Assembly: GCF_002261425.1 (NCBI RefSeq)
Contig: NZ_NEVJ01000003.1
Location: forward strand, 1-64,000
Direction: 5' to 3'
DNA length: 64,000 bases
Source of the DNA: Bordetella genomosp. 9
GTDB lineage: Bacteria; Pseudomonadota; Gammaproteobacteria; Burkholderiales; Burkholderiaceae_B
Under the pieces are notes generated by a model, which was not told the origin of the DNA, did no database searches, and was given only the letters and a program-made list of their open reading frames with translations. A program made the position numbers and the translations under genes. Each line of letters opens with the position of its first letter. Positions within the stretch are counted from its first letter, which is position 1. This document shows positions 40,943 to 49,368 of the stretch, piece by piece.

Positions 40943-41884
40943 CTATGTGGCCTGCCGGTAGGGCAGGTCGCCGCCGGCTTCGTCCCAGTGGGGATTGCTT
41001 TCGATCAGGTCCGTGAGGAAGTCGACAAAGGCGCGCACCTTGGGAGACAGGTTCTTGCTGGGCAGATACACCGCCGACACCTGCGGGCCCAGGGCGACGT
41101 AGTCGGTCAGGATGGTCCGCAGGCGGCCTTCGCGCAAGGCATCGGCCGCGATGAAGTTGCTGATCATCGCCACGCCCAGGCCGGCGGTGGCAGCCTCCAG
41201 CAGCGATTCGGCATTGTTGATGTTCAGGCGGCCGGACACCGTCTTGCCGAAGGTGCGGCCGTCCTTGACGAACTGCCACTCGCGGTAGCGTCCGGTGTGC
41301 ATCAGGACGTAGGCCAGGCAATGATGGCGGTCCAGCTCTTCGATCGTCGCGGGCTCGCCGTGGCGCGCCAGGTATTCGGGCGCCGCGCAGGCGACGAAGC
41401 GCAGGTTGCACAGGCGACGCGCGATGAGCCGAGCGTCGGCCAGCTCACCGATGTGCACGGCCACGTCGATGCCCTCGTAGGCCAGGTCCACCATGCGGTC
41501 GCTGAGTTCCGCATCCACCACCAGGTCGGGAAAGCGTTCGATGAAGCCGCTCAGGTGCGGCACGATCACGCGGCGTCCGAAGCCCACGGGCATGTGCACG
41601 CGCAGGCGGCCGTGGGGCGCCGCGCGGGAGCGATTCAGCGCGTTCTCGGCGTCCTGCACGTCCGCCAGGATCTGCTGGCAGCGCTCGAAAAAGCTCGCGC
41701 CGTCATTGGTCAGTCCCACCGACCGCGTGGTCCGATGCAGCAGCCGCAAGCCCAGCTCCTGTTCCAGGCGCGTGATGGCCTTGCTGACCGCCGAGGAAGT
41801 CAGGCCCAGGTGTTTGGCGGCGTCGGTGAAGCTGCGCGTTTCGGCAACCTTGGCGAAGACACGCAGAGCGTTGAGGTTTTCCAT
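40943..41884 (-). CDS. LysR-family transcriptional regulator
   Basis: The protein has 313 residues. The helix-turn-helix (about 5-63) contains SFTDAAKHLGLTSSAVSKAI and LLHRTTRSVGLTNDG. The substrate-binding domain spans about 92-295. It is divergent from the large catabolic cluster beginning at 42065, and a T-N11-A palindrome lies in the 180-bp gap, so it is the likely activator of that cluster. Its effector is probably the pathway substrate or an intermediate. The LacI gene follows on the same strand. Confidence 0.93.
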   Translation of the reverse strand: MENLNALRVFAKVAETRSFTDAAKHLGLTSSAVSKAITRLEQELGLRLLHRTTRSVGLTNDGASFFERCQQILADVQDAENALNRSRAAPHGRLRVHMPVGFGRRVIVPHLSGFIERFPDLVVDAELSDRMVDLAYEGIDVAVHIGELADARLIARRLCNLRFVACAAPEYLARHGEPATIEELDRHHCLAYVLMHTGRYREWQFVKDGRTFGKTVSGRLNINNAESLLEAATAGLGVAMISNFIAADALREGRLRTILTDYVALGPQVSAVYLPSKNLSPKVRAFVDFLTDLIESNPHWDEAGGDLPYRQAT

Positions 41885-41910
41885 GGTGTCTCGCGGTCAG
41901 CGCTGATTGT

Positions 41911-41923
41911 TGAATGCAGTTCA
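41911..41923. promoter_or_regulatory. Candidate LysR box (T-N11-A)
   Basis: TGAATGCAGTTCA is a 13-bp interrupted palindrome (TGAA-N5-TTCA) with the T-N11-A form of LysR binding sites. It lies 27 bp upstream of the LysR start codon, in the gap divergent to the catabolic cluster. Confidence 0.5.
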
Positions 41924-42064
41924 TGAGTGTTTGTAATTCTACCTAATTGATCGATCTGAGAGCGGAAATTAGACTGCTCGACATCACAAGAGCGCATCCA
42001 TCGACGCCGCGGCCGCCACGGGCCGACGGCGGCCGCGATGCGCCGCCAAGGAGACAAGCTTCAG

Positions 42065-42928
42065 ATGCCGCAGCCCCACACCGCCAGCCACGTTGCCGCG
42101 TCCGGGCAGGCGCTTTCCGCGCCCTCGGACGAGCTGCCTCGCTACCAGGTATACGCCGTCAGATACGCGACGCGCCCGGCGCACCGGGCCGCGAATTTCC
42201 TGGGCGGCGATCCGCACGACGCGCCGATGCCCATGGACTACTACGTGTGGGTCATACGCGATGCGAGCCGCGTGGTGCTGGTGGATACCGGCTTTGCCCA
42301 GGACATGGCGGACAAGCGGCATCGCACCTTGTTGCGCCATCCCGCCGCGGCGCTGGAGCTGCTGGGCATACAGGCGGCGGACGTTGGCGACATCGTCATC
42401 ACCCACCTGCACAACGACCATGCCGGCACGCTGGGCGACTATCCCAATGCCCGATTCCATCTCCAGGATGGCGAGATGGCGTTCGCCACGGGCAGGCATA
42501 TGTGCTGCGGCATGTCGAACCGCGCCTACGAACCCGATCACGTCTGCGCGATGGTGCGCCTGGTCTACGGCGATCGCGTGGTCTTTCACGACGGCGACGA
42601 CGCCATCGCGCCGGGCGTCAGCGTGCACCGGATCGGCGGGCACACCGACGGCCTGCAGGCGGTGCGCGTGCACACGTCGCGCGGCTGGGTGGTGCTGGCG
42701 TCGGATGCCAGCCATTACTACGAGCACTTCGAACAGGATCGCGTGTTTCCGCTGGTGTTCAACGTCGGCGACGTGCTGCAGGGGTATCGCCGCCTGAAGA
42801 CGCTGGCGGCCTCGCCCGAACACGTGGTGCCGGGCCATGACCCGCTGGTCATGCGGCGCTATCCCGGCGCCGGACCCGGACTGGAGGGCATCGCCGTCAG
42901 GCTGGACGCGAACCCGACCGCCGAATAG
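42065..42928 (+). CDS. Metallo-beta-lactamase-fold hydrolase, N-acyl homoserine lactonase-like (copy 1)
   Basis: The protein has 287 residues. The dinuclear metal site is visible: H114-L-H-N-D-H119 (HxHxDH), then a histidine in IGGHTDGL, an aspartate in LASDASHYYEH and a histidine in VVPGHDP. This order matches the AHL-lactonase group. AAGGAGA lies upstream of the ATG at 42065, at a rather long distance. It is the first gene of the cluster opposite the LysR regulator. It is a close paralogue of the gene at 47500 and shares with it the stretch GGDPHDAPMPMDYYVW. In this setting it more likely opens a lactone intermediate of the catabolic pathway than quenches quorum signals. That is inference. 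Confidence 0.9.
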   Translation: MPQPHTASHVAASGQALSAPSDELPRYQVYAVRYATRPAHRAANFLGGDPHDAPMPMDYYVWVIRDASRVVLVDTGFAQDMADKRHRTLLRHPAAALELLGIQAADVGDIVITHLHNDHAGTLGDYPNARFHLQDGEMAFATGRHMCCGMSNRAYEPDHVCAMVRLVYGDRVVFHDGDDAIAPGVSVHRIGGHTDGLQAVRVHTSRGWVVLASDASHYYEHFEQDRVFPLVFNVGDVLQGYRRLKTLAASPEHVVPGHDPLVMRRYPGAGPGLEGIAVRLDANPTAE

Positions 42929-42953
42929 TCGAAGAAGAAAAGGAGACTCGCCG

Positions 42954-44960
42954 ATGCTGCTGCAACAGCCTGGGCTGATAGGGGGCCTGCGCCTGAAGAA
43001 TCGCGTGGTGATGGCGCCCATGGGCACCAATTACAGCACCACCGACGGCCTGTCGACGGAGCGCGACAAGCAGTACTACGAAGAGCGTGCGCGCGGCGGC
43101 GTGGGCATGATCATGACCGAGGCCATGGTCGTGACCGAGCAGGCGCGTCCGCACAACAATTCCCTGTGCTGTTATCACGACCGGTTCATTCCCGGCCTGG
43201 CCAGCATCGTCGAGGCGATCAAGCGCCATGACTGCGCGGTGTTCGGCCAACTGAACCATCGCGGCGCGCTGCTGCGGCGTTCCGTGCTGAACATGGAGCC
43301 CGTCGGGCCGTCGCCGTGGGCCAATCCCAACACGGGCGACACCGTGCGCCCGCTGGCCGTGGCCGAGATCGCGGAGATCCAGAACTTGTTCGTGGCCGCC
43401 GCGCGGCGGCTGTGGCTGGCCGGCTATGACGGCGTGGAAATCCATGCCGCGAACGGCTATCTGTTCCAGCAGTTCTTCAGCCCGCGCATCAACCATCGCG
43501 ACGACGCCTACGGCGGATCCATCGAGAACCGCATGCGCTTCCTGCTGGAAACGATGGGCCGCGTGCGCGACGCGCTGCCCGAGCTGCGGCTGGTCATCCG
43601 CCTGAGCGCCAGCGAATTCGCCGAAGGCGGCTACGGACAGGACGAGATCATCGCGCTGGCGCGGGCCGTGCAGGGCGCCGGCGCGGACGCCATCGACCTG
43701 TCCGGCGGCAGCAACGAAAGCCCCCAGCTGTCCAAGTTCTGTATCCAGCCGCCGTCGTTTCCGCGCGGCTGCCTGGCCGATACGGCGCGGCCCATCAAGC
43801 AGGCCGTGGGGATACCGGTATTCGTGGCGGGCCGCATGGTGCAGCCGGAGGACGCGGAACAGGTCCTGGCCAGCGGCGCGGCGGACTTCGTTTCCATCGG
43901 CCGCGCGCTGTATGCGGACCCGCACTGGGCCGCCAAGGCCTTCGGCCAGGTCGATGCGCCCATCCGTGCCTGTATCGCCTGCAACGTCTGCTTCGAAAGG
44001 CTGACGCTGGAGAAAGACGTCGCCTGTGTGCAGAACCCCATGATGGGAACGGAGTTCGAGCGCCTGGAATACGCTGAGCCGCAACTGTTCGCGCCGCCGG
44101 CGGGGCCGCGTGCGCGCGTGCTGGTGCTGGGCGCGGGCGTGGCGGGCATCGAGGCGGCGCGGGTGTTGAAGGGCCGCGGCCACGAAGTGGAAATCTGGGA
44201 AAGCCGCGAGTATCCCGGCGGCCAGATGCCGCTGGCCACCGCGTCGCCGGACAAGCACGAGGTCGAACCGGTCTGGAGCTATCGGTGGCGGACGGTGCAG
44301 CGCATGGGGATCGCGGTAAGGCTGGGTGTCTCCGCCGACGAACAGGCCATCCGCGACCATGCGCCCGATTACATCGTCGTCGCCACGGGGTCGCGTCCGG
44401 CGCCGCCGCCCATGGACGTCGGCGGGCTGGCGCCCTCCGTGCAGGTCAGGCACGCCTGGGACGTGCTGGCGGACCTGGACGCCTTGCCCGCCGGCGCGCG
44501 CATCACGATCGTGGGAGGCGGCATGGTGGGCGCGGAAACCGCGGACGCGCTGCGGGTGCGGGGCGCGCGGGTCACCGTGCTGGAGATCCAGCCGGCCATC
44601 GCCAATGGAATGGCGCGCAACAACAAGTTCGAACTGGTGGAGCGGCTGGCCGCCGACGGCGTGGCGCTGTTGACGCGTTGCCGCGTCCTCAAGGCGCACG
44701 GCGTTTCCCTGGATATCCAGGTGGCGGACGAAGCGCCGCGCACCATACCCGCGGGCGACATGCTGGTGTTCGCCACTGGCCCGCGCCCGAATCTGGACGT
44801 GCTGCCGGCGGTTGAAGCCAGCGGCATTCCCTACGCGCGTATCGGCGATTGCAATGCGCCGGGCGATTTCCTGGCGGCGCTGCGCGATGCCTGGATGGTC
44901 GCCTTGAGCGTGGACGAGCGGAAAACACGAACCACAACCACAAGGGGGAGACAACGATGA
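42954..44960 (+). CDS. 2,4-dienoyl-CoA reductase-type FMN/FAD/Fe-S oxidoreductase
   Basis: The protein has 668 residues. An Old-Yellow-Enzyme FMN barrel (about 1-340) contains EIHAANGYLFQQFFSPRIN. A cysteine cluster follows (C340, C343, C346, C358). The C-terminal half has an FAD motif (LVLGAGVAGIEAA) and a second dinucleotide motif (ITIVGGGMVGAETAD). The cluster spacing is CxxCxxCx11C, one residue shorter than the usual CxxCxxxCx11C of the dienoyl-CoA reductase/trimethylamine dehydrogenase group. AGGAG precedes the ATG. It would use NAD(P)H to reduce a conjugated C=C bond or oxidatively demethylate an amine. The substrate is unknown. Its stop overlaps the next start (ATGA). Confidence 0.92.
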   Translation: MLLQQPGLIGGLRLKNRVVMAPMGTNYSTTDGLSTERDKQYYEERARGGVGMIMTEAMVVTEQARPHNNSLCCYHDRFIPGLASIVEAIKRHDCAVFGQLNHRGALLRRSVLNMEPVGPSPWANPNTGDTVRPLAVAEIAEIQNLFVAAARRLWLAGYDGVEIHAANGYLFQQFFSPRINHRDDAYGGSIENRMRFLLETMGRVRDALPELRLVIRLSASEFAEGGYGQDEIIALARAVQGAGADAIDLSGGSNESPQLSKFCIQPPSFPRGCLADTARPIKQAVGIPVFVAGRMVQPEDAEQVLASGAADFVSIGRALYADPHWAAKAFGQVDAPIRACIACNVCFERLTLEKDVACVQNPMMGTEFERLEYAEPQLFAPPAGPRARVLVLGAGVAGIEAARVLKGRGHEVEIWESREYPGGQMPLATASPDKHEVEPVWSYRWRTVQRMGIAVRLGVSADEQAIRDHAPDYIVVATGSRPAPPPMDVGGLAPSVQVRHAWDVLADLDALPAGARITIVGGGMVGAETADALRVRGARVTVLEIQPAIANGMARNNKFELVERLAADGVALLTRCRVLKAHGVSLDIQVADEAPRTIPAGDMLVFATGPRPNLDVLPAVEASGIPYARIGDCNAPGDFLAALRDAWMVALSVDERKTRTTTTRGRQR

Positions 44961-46003
44961 AGAAGCTGATGAATATCGCGACGGCGCTGCCCGCCGCGCG
45001 GGCGGTAGTGGCGGCTGCCGTGCTGGCGATGTCGGCCGGCGCCTTGGGGGCATCGCCCGATGGCGCGCCTGGGAGCCCGGCGGGCAAGGCGGACGGCGCG
45101 GCGAATTTCCCCGATCGGCCCGTCAAGCTGATCGTGCCCTTTCCCCCGGGGGGCGGCACCGACATCCTGGCGCGGCCGCTGGCGCAGAAGCTGGGCGAGA
45201 AGTGGAAGCAGCCGGTGATCATCGAAAACCGCGCCGGCGCGGGTGGCAATATCGGCACCGATGCCGCCGCGCGCGCGCCGGCCGATGGCTACACCATCGT
45301 GCTGGGCACGGTCGGCACGCACGCGATCAACCAGAGCCTGTATCGCAACCTGTCCTATGACGCCACGCGCGATTTCACCGCCATCACGATGGTGGCGAAC
45401 ACGCCGAATGTGCTGGTGCTGAATCCCGGCGTGCCCGCGCGCTCCGTGCAGGAGTTGATCGCCATGGCCAAGGCCAGGCCGGGCACGCTGAACTACGCGT
45501 CGCCGGGCAATGGCACGCCCCCGCATCTTGCGGCGGAGATCTTCAAGAACATGGCGGGGGTGTCCATCACCCACGTCCCATACAAGGGCAGCGGGCCGGC
45601 GATGACCGACCTGCTGGGCGGCCAGGTGCAGATGATGATCGCCAACGCGCCCGTGGTGCTGCCTTACATCAAGTCCGGCAAGCTGGTCGGCCTGGCCTCG
45701 ACCAGCGCGACGCGCCCGGCCATGCTGCGCGACATTCCGACGCTGTCGGAAAGCGGGCTGAAGGGCTATGAGGCCGACACCTGGTATGGCCTGTTCGCGC
45801 CGGCGGGAACGCCGCCCGCGGTCGTCGCCAAGCTCAATGCCGACGTCGTGGCGGCGCTGAAATCGCCCGAGATCCAGGCGTTCTTTGCCGAGCAGGGCGC
45901 AGAGGTCATCGGCGACAGCTCCGCCGACGCCAACGCCAAGGTCCGCGCGGAGGTGGAAAAATGGCGCGGCGTCATCCAGTCCATCGGCCTGAAGATGGAC
46001 TGA
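44957..46003 (+). CDS. Bug-family (TctC-type) periplasmic substrate-binding protein 1
   Basis: The protein has 348 residues. A signal peptide is followed by the Bug signature FPDRPVKLIVPFPPGGGTDILARP and family stretches such as RAGAGGNIGTDAAARAPADGYT and HVPYKGSGPAMTDLLGG. GGGGGAG precedes an ATG that overlaps the preceding stop by 4 bp. Bug proteins bind carboxylates, amino acids or aromatic acids; many, as here, have no adjacent TctAB membrane genes. Its place between the flavoenzyme and an MmgE/PrpD gene indicates capture of the cluster's substrate. Confidence 0.94.
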   Translation: MKKLMNIATALPAARAVVAAAVLAMSAGALGASPDGAPGSPAGKADGAANFPDRPVKLIVPFPPGGGTDILARPLAQKLGEKWKQPVIIENRAGAGGNIGTDAAARAPADGYTIVLGTVGTHAINQSLYRNLSYDATRDFTAITMVANTPNVLVLNPGVPARSVQELIAMAKARPGTLNYASPGNGTPPHLAAEIFKNMAGVSITHVPYKGSGPAMTDLLGGQVQMMIANAPVVLPYIKSGKLVGLASTSATRPAMLRDIPTLSESGLKGYEADTWYGLFAPAGTPPAVVAKLNADVVAALKSPEIQAFFAEQGAEVIGDSSADANAKVRAEVEKWRGVIQSIGLKMD

Positions 46004-46013
46004 GGAAAGCGTC

Positions 46014-47486
46014 ATGGGCCTGGAGACTACCGAAACCTTGGCGAGCCGGCTCGGCGGCTTCGTCGCGCGTACGCGCTACGACGAGCTGCCCACGCACGTG
46101 GCGGACGCGGTCAAGCTGCGCATGCTGGACCTGTTGGCCGCGTCCTGCGCGGGTGTGCTGGCCGGCAACCATGATGGACCGATGCGCCTGCTGGCGGACC
46201 CCGGCGTGTGCGCGATCTGGGGTACGCCCCAGCGGCGTTCGCTGCGCGACGCGGTGATCGTCAACAGCGCGGTGTCGCATTCGACATATTTCGAAGACGG
46301 CTCGCGCTATACCGGCGGGCACCCGTCGTCCGCCGTGATTCCCGCGGCGCTGACCCTGGCCGCCGCGCGCGGCGCCAGCGGCCGCGTGCTGGTGGCCGCC
46401 ATCGCCAATGGCTACGAGGTATTCCTGCGGCTGGGGCGCGCGATCTATCCGGCCACGGTCCGGCGGGGCTTCCAGAGCACAGCGATCCTGGCCGCGCCCG
46501 CCACCGCCGCTGCGGTGGCGACCTTGCTGGCGCTGTCCGCGGAACAGGCGACGCACGCCGTCGCCATCGCCTGCAGCCATGGGGCGGGGCTGAAGGCGGC
46601 GCTCAAAAGCGCCGACAGCCAGCCGCTGCAGGTCGGCCGCAGCAGCGAAGGCGGCCTGCTGGCGGCGCTGTATGCCGCGCAGGGCGCGACCGGCGCTGCG
46701 GATATTTTCGAGACCGGCTTCCTGCCGGCCTTCGGCGCCGATATGGCAGCGGCCGCCGGGGCAGGCGGTCCAAGCGCCGCCGGCGCGGCTTCCGGTACGG
46801 CCGCGGCGACGGCGGCAGCGCAGTCCGCCGCGATGGCCGCGCGCGGATTGGGTGAGCGCTGGAGCATCGACGAAACCTACCTGAAGGCCCACGGCGGCTG
46901 CCGTGGCAATCACGCACCTGTCGACGCGGCCGCCGCCGCCATGCACGGCGTCGATCCGTCGCGGGTCGCGCGCATCGACGTCAGGGTCGATACCGTCACG
47001 CGGGCGGCCGCGATCGAGCCCCCGAAGGACGCCGACCAGGCGCAGTTCTCCATCGCGTTCTCCATCGCCGTCATGCTGGTGACAGGCGACGCGACGCCTG
47101 TCCGCTACACCGGCGCGATGCTCGCCGATGAACGGGTGCGGCGCTTGATGGCCCGGACGACGGTCACCGCCGACCCGGCGCTGGACGCCGGCTATCCGGA
47201 GCGCCGTCCGGCGCTGGTCACCATTACCCTGGCGGACGGCCGCGAACTGCGCCATGCGCTGGATCAGGCCAGGGGCGAACCCGAAAACCCGATGTCCCGC
47301 GACGACATCGCGCGCAAATTCGAGACGATGGCCGCGCCCATCTTCGGTTCCGGCAGTGCTCGCATCCGCGACGCCGTGCTGTCCATCGACGCCGGTACGG
47401 CCCCCGTGACGCTGGCTGCCTTGCTGGCCGCCCCGCTGGCTGCTCCGCTCGGGTCGGATGCCGATCACTCCGTTTCTTCCACATGA
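46014..47486 (+). CDS. MmgE/PrpD-family protein 1
   Basis: The protein has 490 residues, full length for the family (2-methylcitrate dehydratase, cis-aconitate decarboxylase and relatives). The N-terminal helical domain contains the usual active-site region, but it reads SHSTYFEDGSRYTGGHPSSA instead of HxxDxDD. The family lysine-cysteine-histidine element is present as KAHGGCRGNHAPVDA. GAGGAAA precedes the ATG. It probably catalyses dehydration, isomerisation or decarboxylation of a hydroxy or unsaturated acid. The altered acidic pair makes the chemistry uncertain. Confidence 0.9.
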   Translation: MGLETTETLASRLGGFVARTRYDELPTHVADAVKLRMLDLLAASCAGVLAGNHDGPMRLLADPGVCAIWGTPQRRSLRDAVIVNSAVSHSTYFEDGSRYTGGHPSSAVIPAALTLAAARGASGRVLVAAIANGYEVFLRLGRAIYPATVRRGFQSTAILAAPATAAAVATLLALSAEQATHAVAIACSHGAGLKAALKSADSQPLQVGRSSEGGLLAALYAAQGATGAADIFETGFLPAFGADMAAAAGAGGPSAAGAASGTAAATAAAQSAAMAARGLGERWSIDETYLKAHGGCRGNHAPVDAAAAAMHGVDPSRVARIDVRVDTVTRAAAIEPPKDADQAQFSIAFSIAVMLVTGDATPVRYTGAMLADERVRRLMARTTVTADPALDAGYPERRPALVTITLADGRELRHALDQARGEPENPMSRDDIARKFETMAAPIFGSGSARIRDAVLSIDAGTAPVTLAALLAAPLAAPLGSDADHSVSST

Positions 47487-47499
47487 ACGCCGCACAGCC

Positions 47500-48324
47500 A
47501 TGACCACCACGCGATCCGAAAGCCCCGCGAGCCTGCCCGACTACGAGGTCTACGCCATCCGCTACGCCACCCGCGATGGCCGGCGGCAGAACAACTTCGT
47601 CGGCGGCGATCCGCACGACGCGCCCATGCCCATGGACTATTACGTGTGGCTGGTGCGCGGCGACGGCCGCGAGTTCGTCGTCGACACCGGTTTCGGCGCC
47701 GAAGTCGCGGCCAAACGCGGGCGCCAGCTGCTGCGTACGCCGGCCGAAGGCCTGGCGATGCTGGGCGTGGATGCGACTCAGGTGCGCGACGTCGTCATCA
47801 CGCACCTGCATTACGACCACGTCGGCACCTTCGATACGTTCGCGTCGGCGCGCTTCCATCTGCAGGATGCGGAGATGGCCTACGCCACCGGCCGCCACAT
47901 GCGCCACCGCCAGTTCAATCACGGCTATGAAGTCGACGAGGTCACCGGCATGGTGCGCATGGTCTACAAGGACCGCGTGGTCTTCCACGCCGGCGATGCG
48001 GAACTGGCGCCCGGACTGAGCGTGCATCACATCGGCGGCCATACCCACGGACTGCAATGCGTGCGCGTGCACACGCGGCGCGGCTGGGTAGTGCTGGCTT
48101 CCGACACCAGCCACTACTACGAGCATTTCGAAAAGCGCCGGGTATTCACGACGGTCTTCCACGTCGGCCAGGCCGTCGAAGGCTACGACACGCTGGAGCG
48201 CCTGGCCGACTCGCGGGCGCACATCGTACCCGGCCACGATCCGCTGGTGATGCGGCGCTATCCCGCGGTATCGCCCGAGCTGGACGGCATCGCCGTGCGG
48301 CTGGACGCGGCGCCATCCGAATAG
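47500..48324 (+). CDS. Metallo-beta-lactamase-fold hydrolase, N-acyl homoserine lactonase-like (copy 2)
   Basis: The protein has 274 residues. H102-L-H-Y-D-H107 plus IGGHTHGL, LASDTSHYYEH and IVPGHDP give a complete two-metal site. It is a close paralogue of the hydrolase at 42065, and the DNA is nearly identical around GGDPHDAPMPMDYYVW. The start is uncertain: an in-frame ATG at 47458 would overlap the previous gene by 29 bp, and neither start has a strong ribosome-binding site. It begins the second module of the cluster and would act on a related lactone or ester. Confidence 0.88.
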   Translation: MTTTRSESPASLPDYEVYAIRYATRDGRRQNNFVGGDPHDAPMPMDYYVWLVRGDGREFVVDTGFGAEVAAKRGRQLLRTPAEGLAMLGVDATQVRDVVITHLHYDHVGTFDTFASARFHLQDAEMAYATGRHMRHRQFNHGYEVDEVTGMVRMVYKDRVVFHAGDAELAPGLSVHHIGGHTHGLQCVRVHTRRGWVVLASDTSHYYEHFEKRRVFTTVFHVGQAVEGYDTLERLADSRAHIVPGHDPLVMRRYPAVSPELDGIAVRLDAAPSE

Positions 48325-48383
48325 TCGCGTACGCACGGCGCCCGCTGCGCGCGAAACAACAAAGAACCATCGAGGAGACAACA

Positions 48384-49349
48384 ATGACACCGATAAAGAC
48401 ACTGGCGGCCCTTGCCGTGCTGGCCGGCGCCATGGCGCCCGGCGCCCATGCCGATACCTATCCGTCGCGGCCGATACGCACGCTGGTGGCCTTTCCCGCC
48501 GGCGGCAGCGCCGATATCGTCGCTCGCCTGGTCACGCAGAAGGTCGGCGAGATGTCGGGCTTCAGTTTCGTCGTCGAGAACCGTCCCGGCGCGGGCGGCA
48601 ACCTGGCCTTCGATGCGACCGCGTCCGCCGCGCCGGACGGTTATACGCTGCTGTTCAGCACGCCCGGCATCGCCATCAACCCCAGCCTGTACCGCAAGGT
48701 GGAATACAAGCTGAGCGATTTCAAGCCGATCATGCTGGTAGGCGAAGCGCCGCTGGTCCTGATGACGCGGCCCGACCTGCCCATCCACGACATCAACGAC
48801 CTGGCCGCGGCGGGCAAGGGGAAGCCCGACGCCGTGCGCTTCGCCAGTTCCGGCAACGGCAGTTCGTCGCACCTGGCGATGGAAGTACTGAAATCCATGG
48901 CCGGCCTGCAATACCTGCACGTGCCCTACAAGGGCGGCGGCGCCGCCATGGCCGATATGCTGGGCAAGCGCGTCGACGTGACCATGCTGCCGATATCGGA
49001 AAGCATGCCGTACATCCGCGACAACCGCCTGCGCGCGCTGGGGCAGACCGGCGCCAAACGGTCGCCCATCGCGCCCGACATCCCGACGTTCGCGGAAGAG
49101 GGCGTCAAGGGTTATTCCGTGACGACCTGGTACATGCTGCTGGGTCCGGCCAAGCTGCCGGACGCCGTCGTCGACACGCTGGCGCGGAAATTCGACGAGG
49201 CCCTTAAGTCTCCGGACCTGCAGCAGAAGCTGCGCAATGCCGGCGTCAGCATCATCAACGAAGGCCCCGCGCAGACCAAGGTCTTCCTGGACCAGCAGGC
49301 AGCCAGCTGGTCCAAGGCCATCGCGGCGTCGGGCACACGCATCGATTAA
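48384..49349 (+). CDS. Bug-family (TctC-type) periplasmic substrate-binding protein 2
   Basis: The protein has 321 residues. The signal peptide MTPIKTLAALAVLAGAMAPGAHA is followed by the Bug core TYPSRPIRTLVAFPAGGSAD, then RPGAGGNLAFDATASAAPDG and HVPYKGGGAAMADMLG. GAGGAGA lies just before the ATG. It has the same role as the other two Bug receptors of the cluster but has diverged clearly in sequence, so it may bind a different ligand. Confidence 0.94.
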   Translation: MTPIKTLAALAVLAGAMAPGAHADTYPSRPIRTLVAFPAGGSADIVARLVTQKVGEMSGFSFVVENRPGAGGNLAFDATASAAPDGYTLLFSTPGIAINPSLYRKVEYKLSDFKPIMLVGEAPLVLMTRPDLPIHDINDLAAAGKGKPDAVRFASSGNGSSSHLAMEVLKSMAGLQYLHVPYKGGGAAMADMLGKRVDVTMLPISESMPYIRDNRLRALGQTGAKRSPIAPDIPTFAEEGVKGYSVTTWYMLLGPAKLPDAVVDTLARKFDEALKSPDLQQKLRNAGVSIINEGPAQTKVFLDQQAASWSKAIAASGTRID

Positions 49350-49368
49350 CAAGCAGGAGTACGCATCC

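Noticed and set aside
40908..41411. A 168-codon upstream extension of the LacI regulator frame
   Set aside because: It overlaps the end of the LysR gene and its residues resemble out-of-frame translation. The LacI head begins only after the ATG at 40907.
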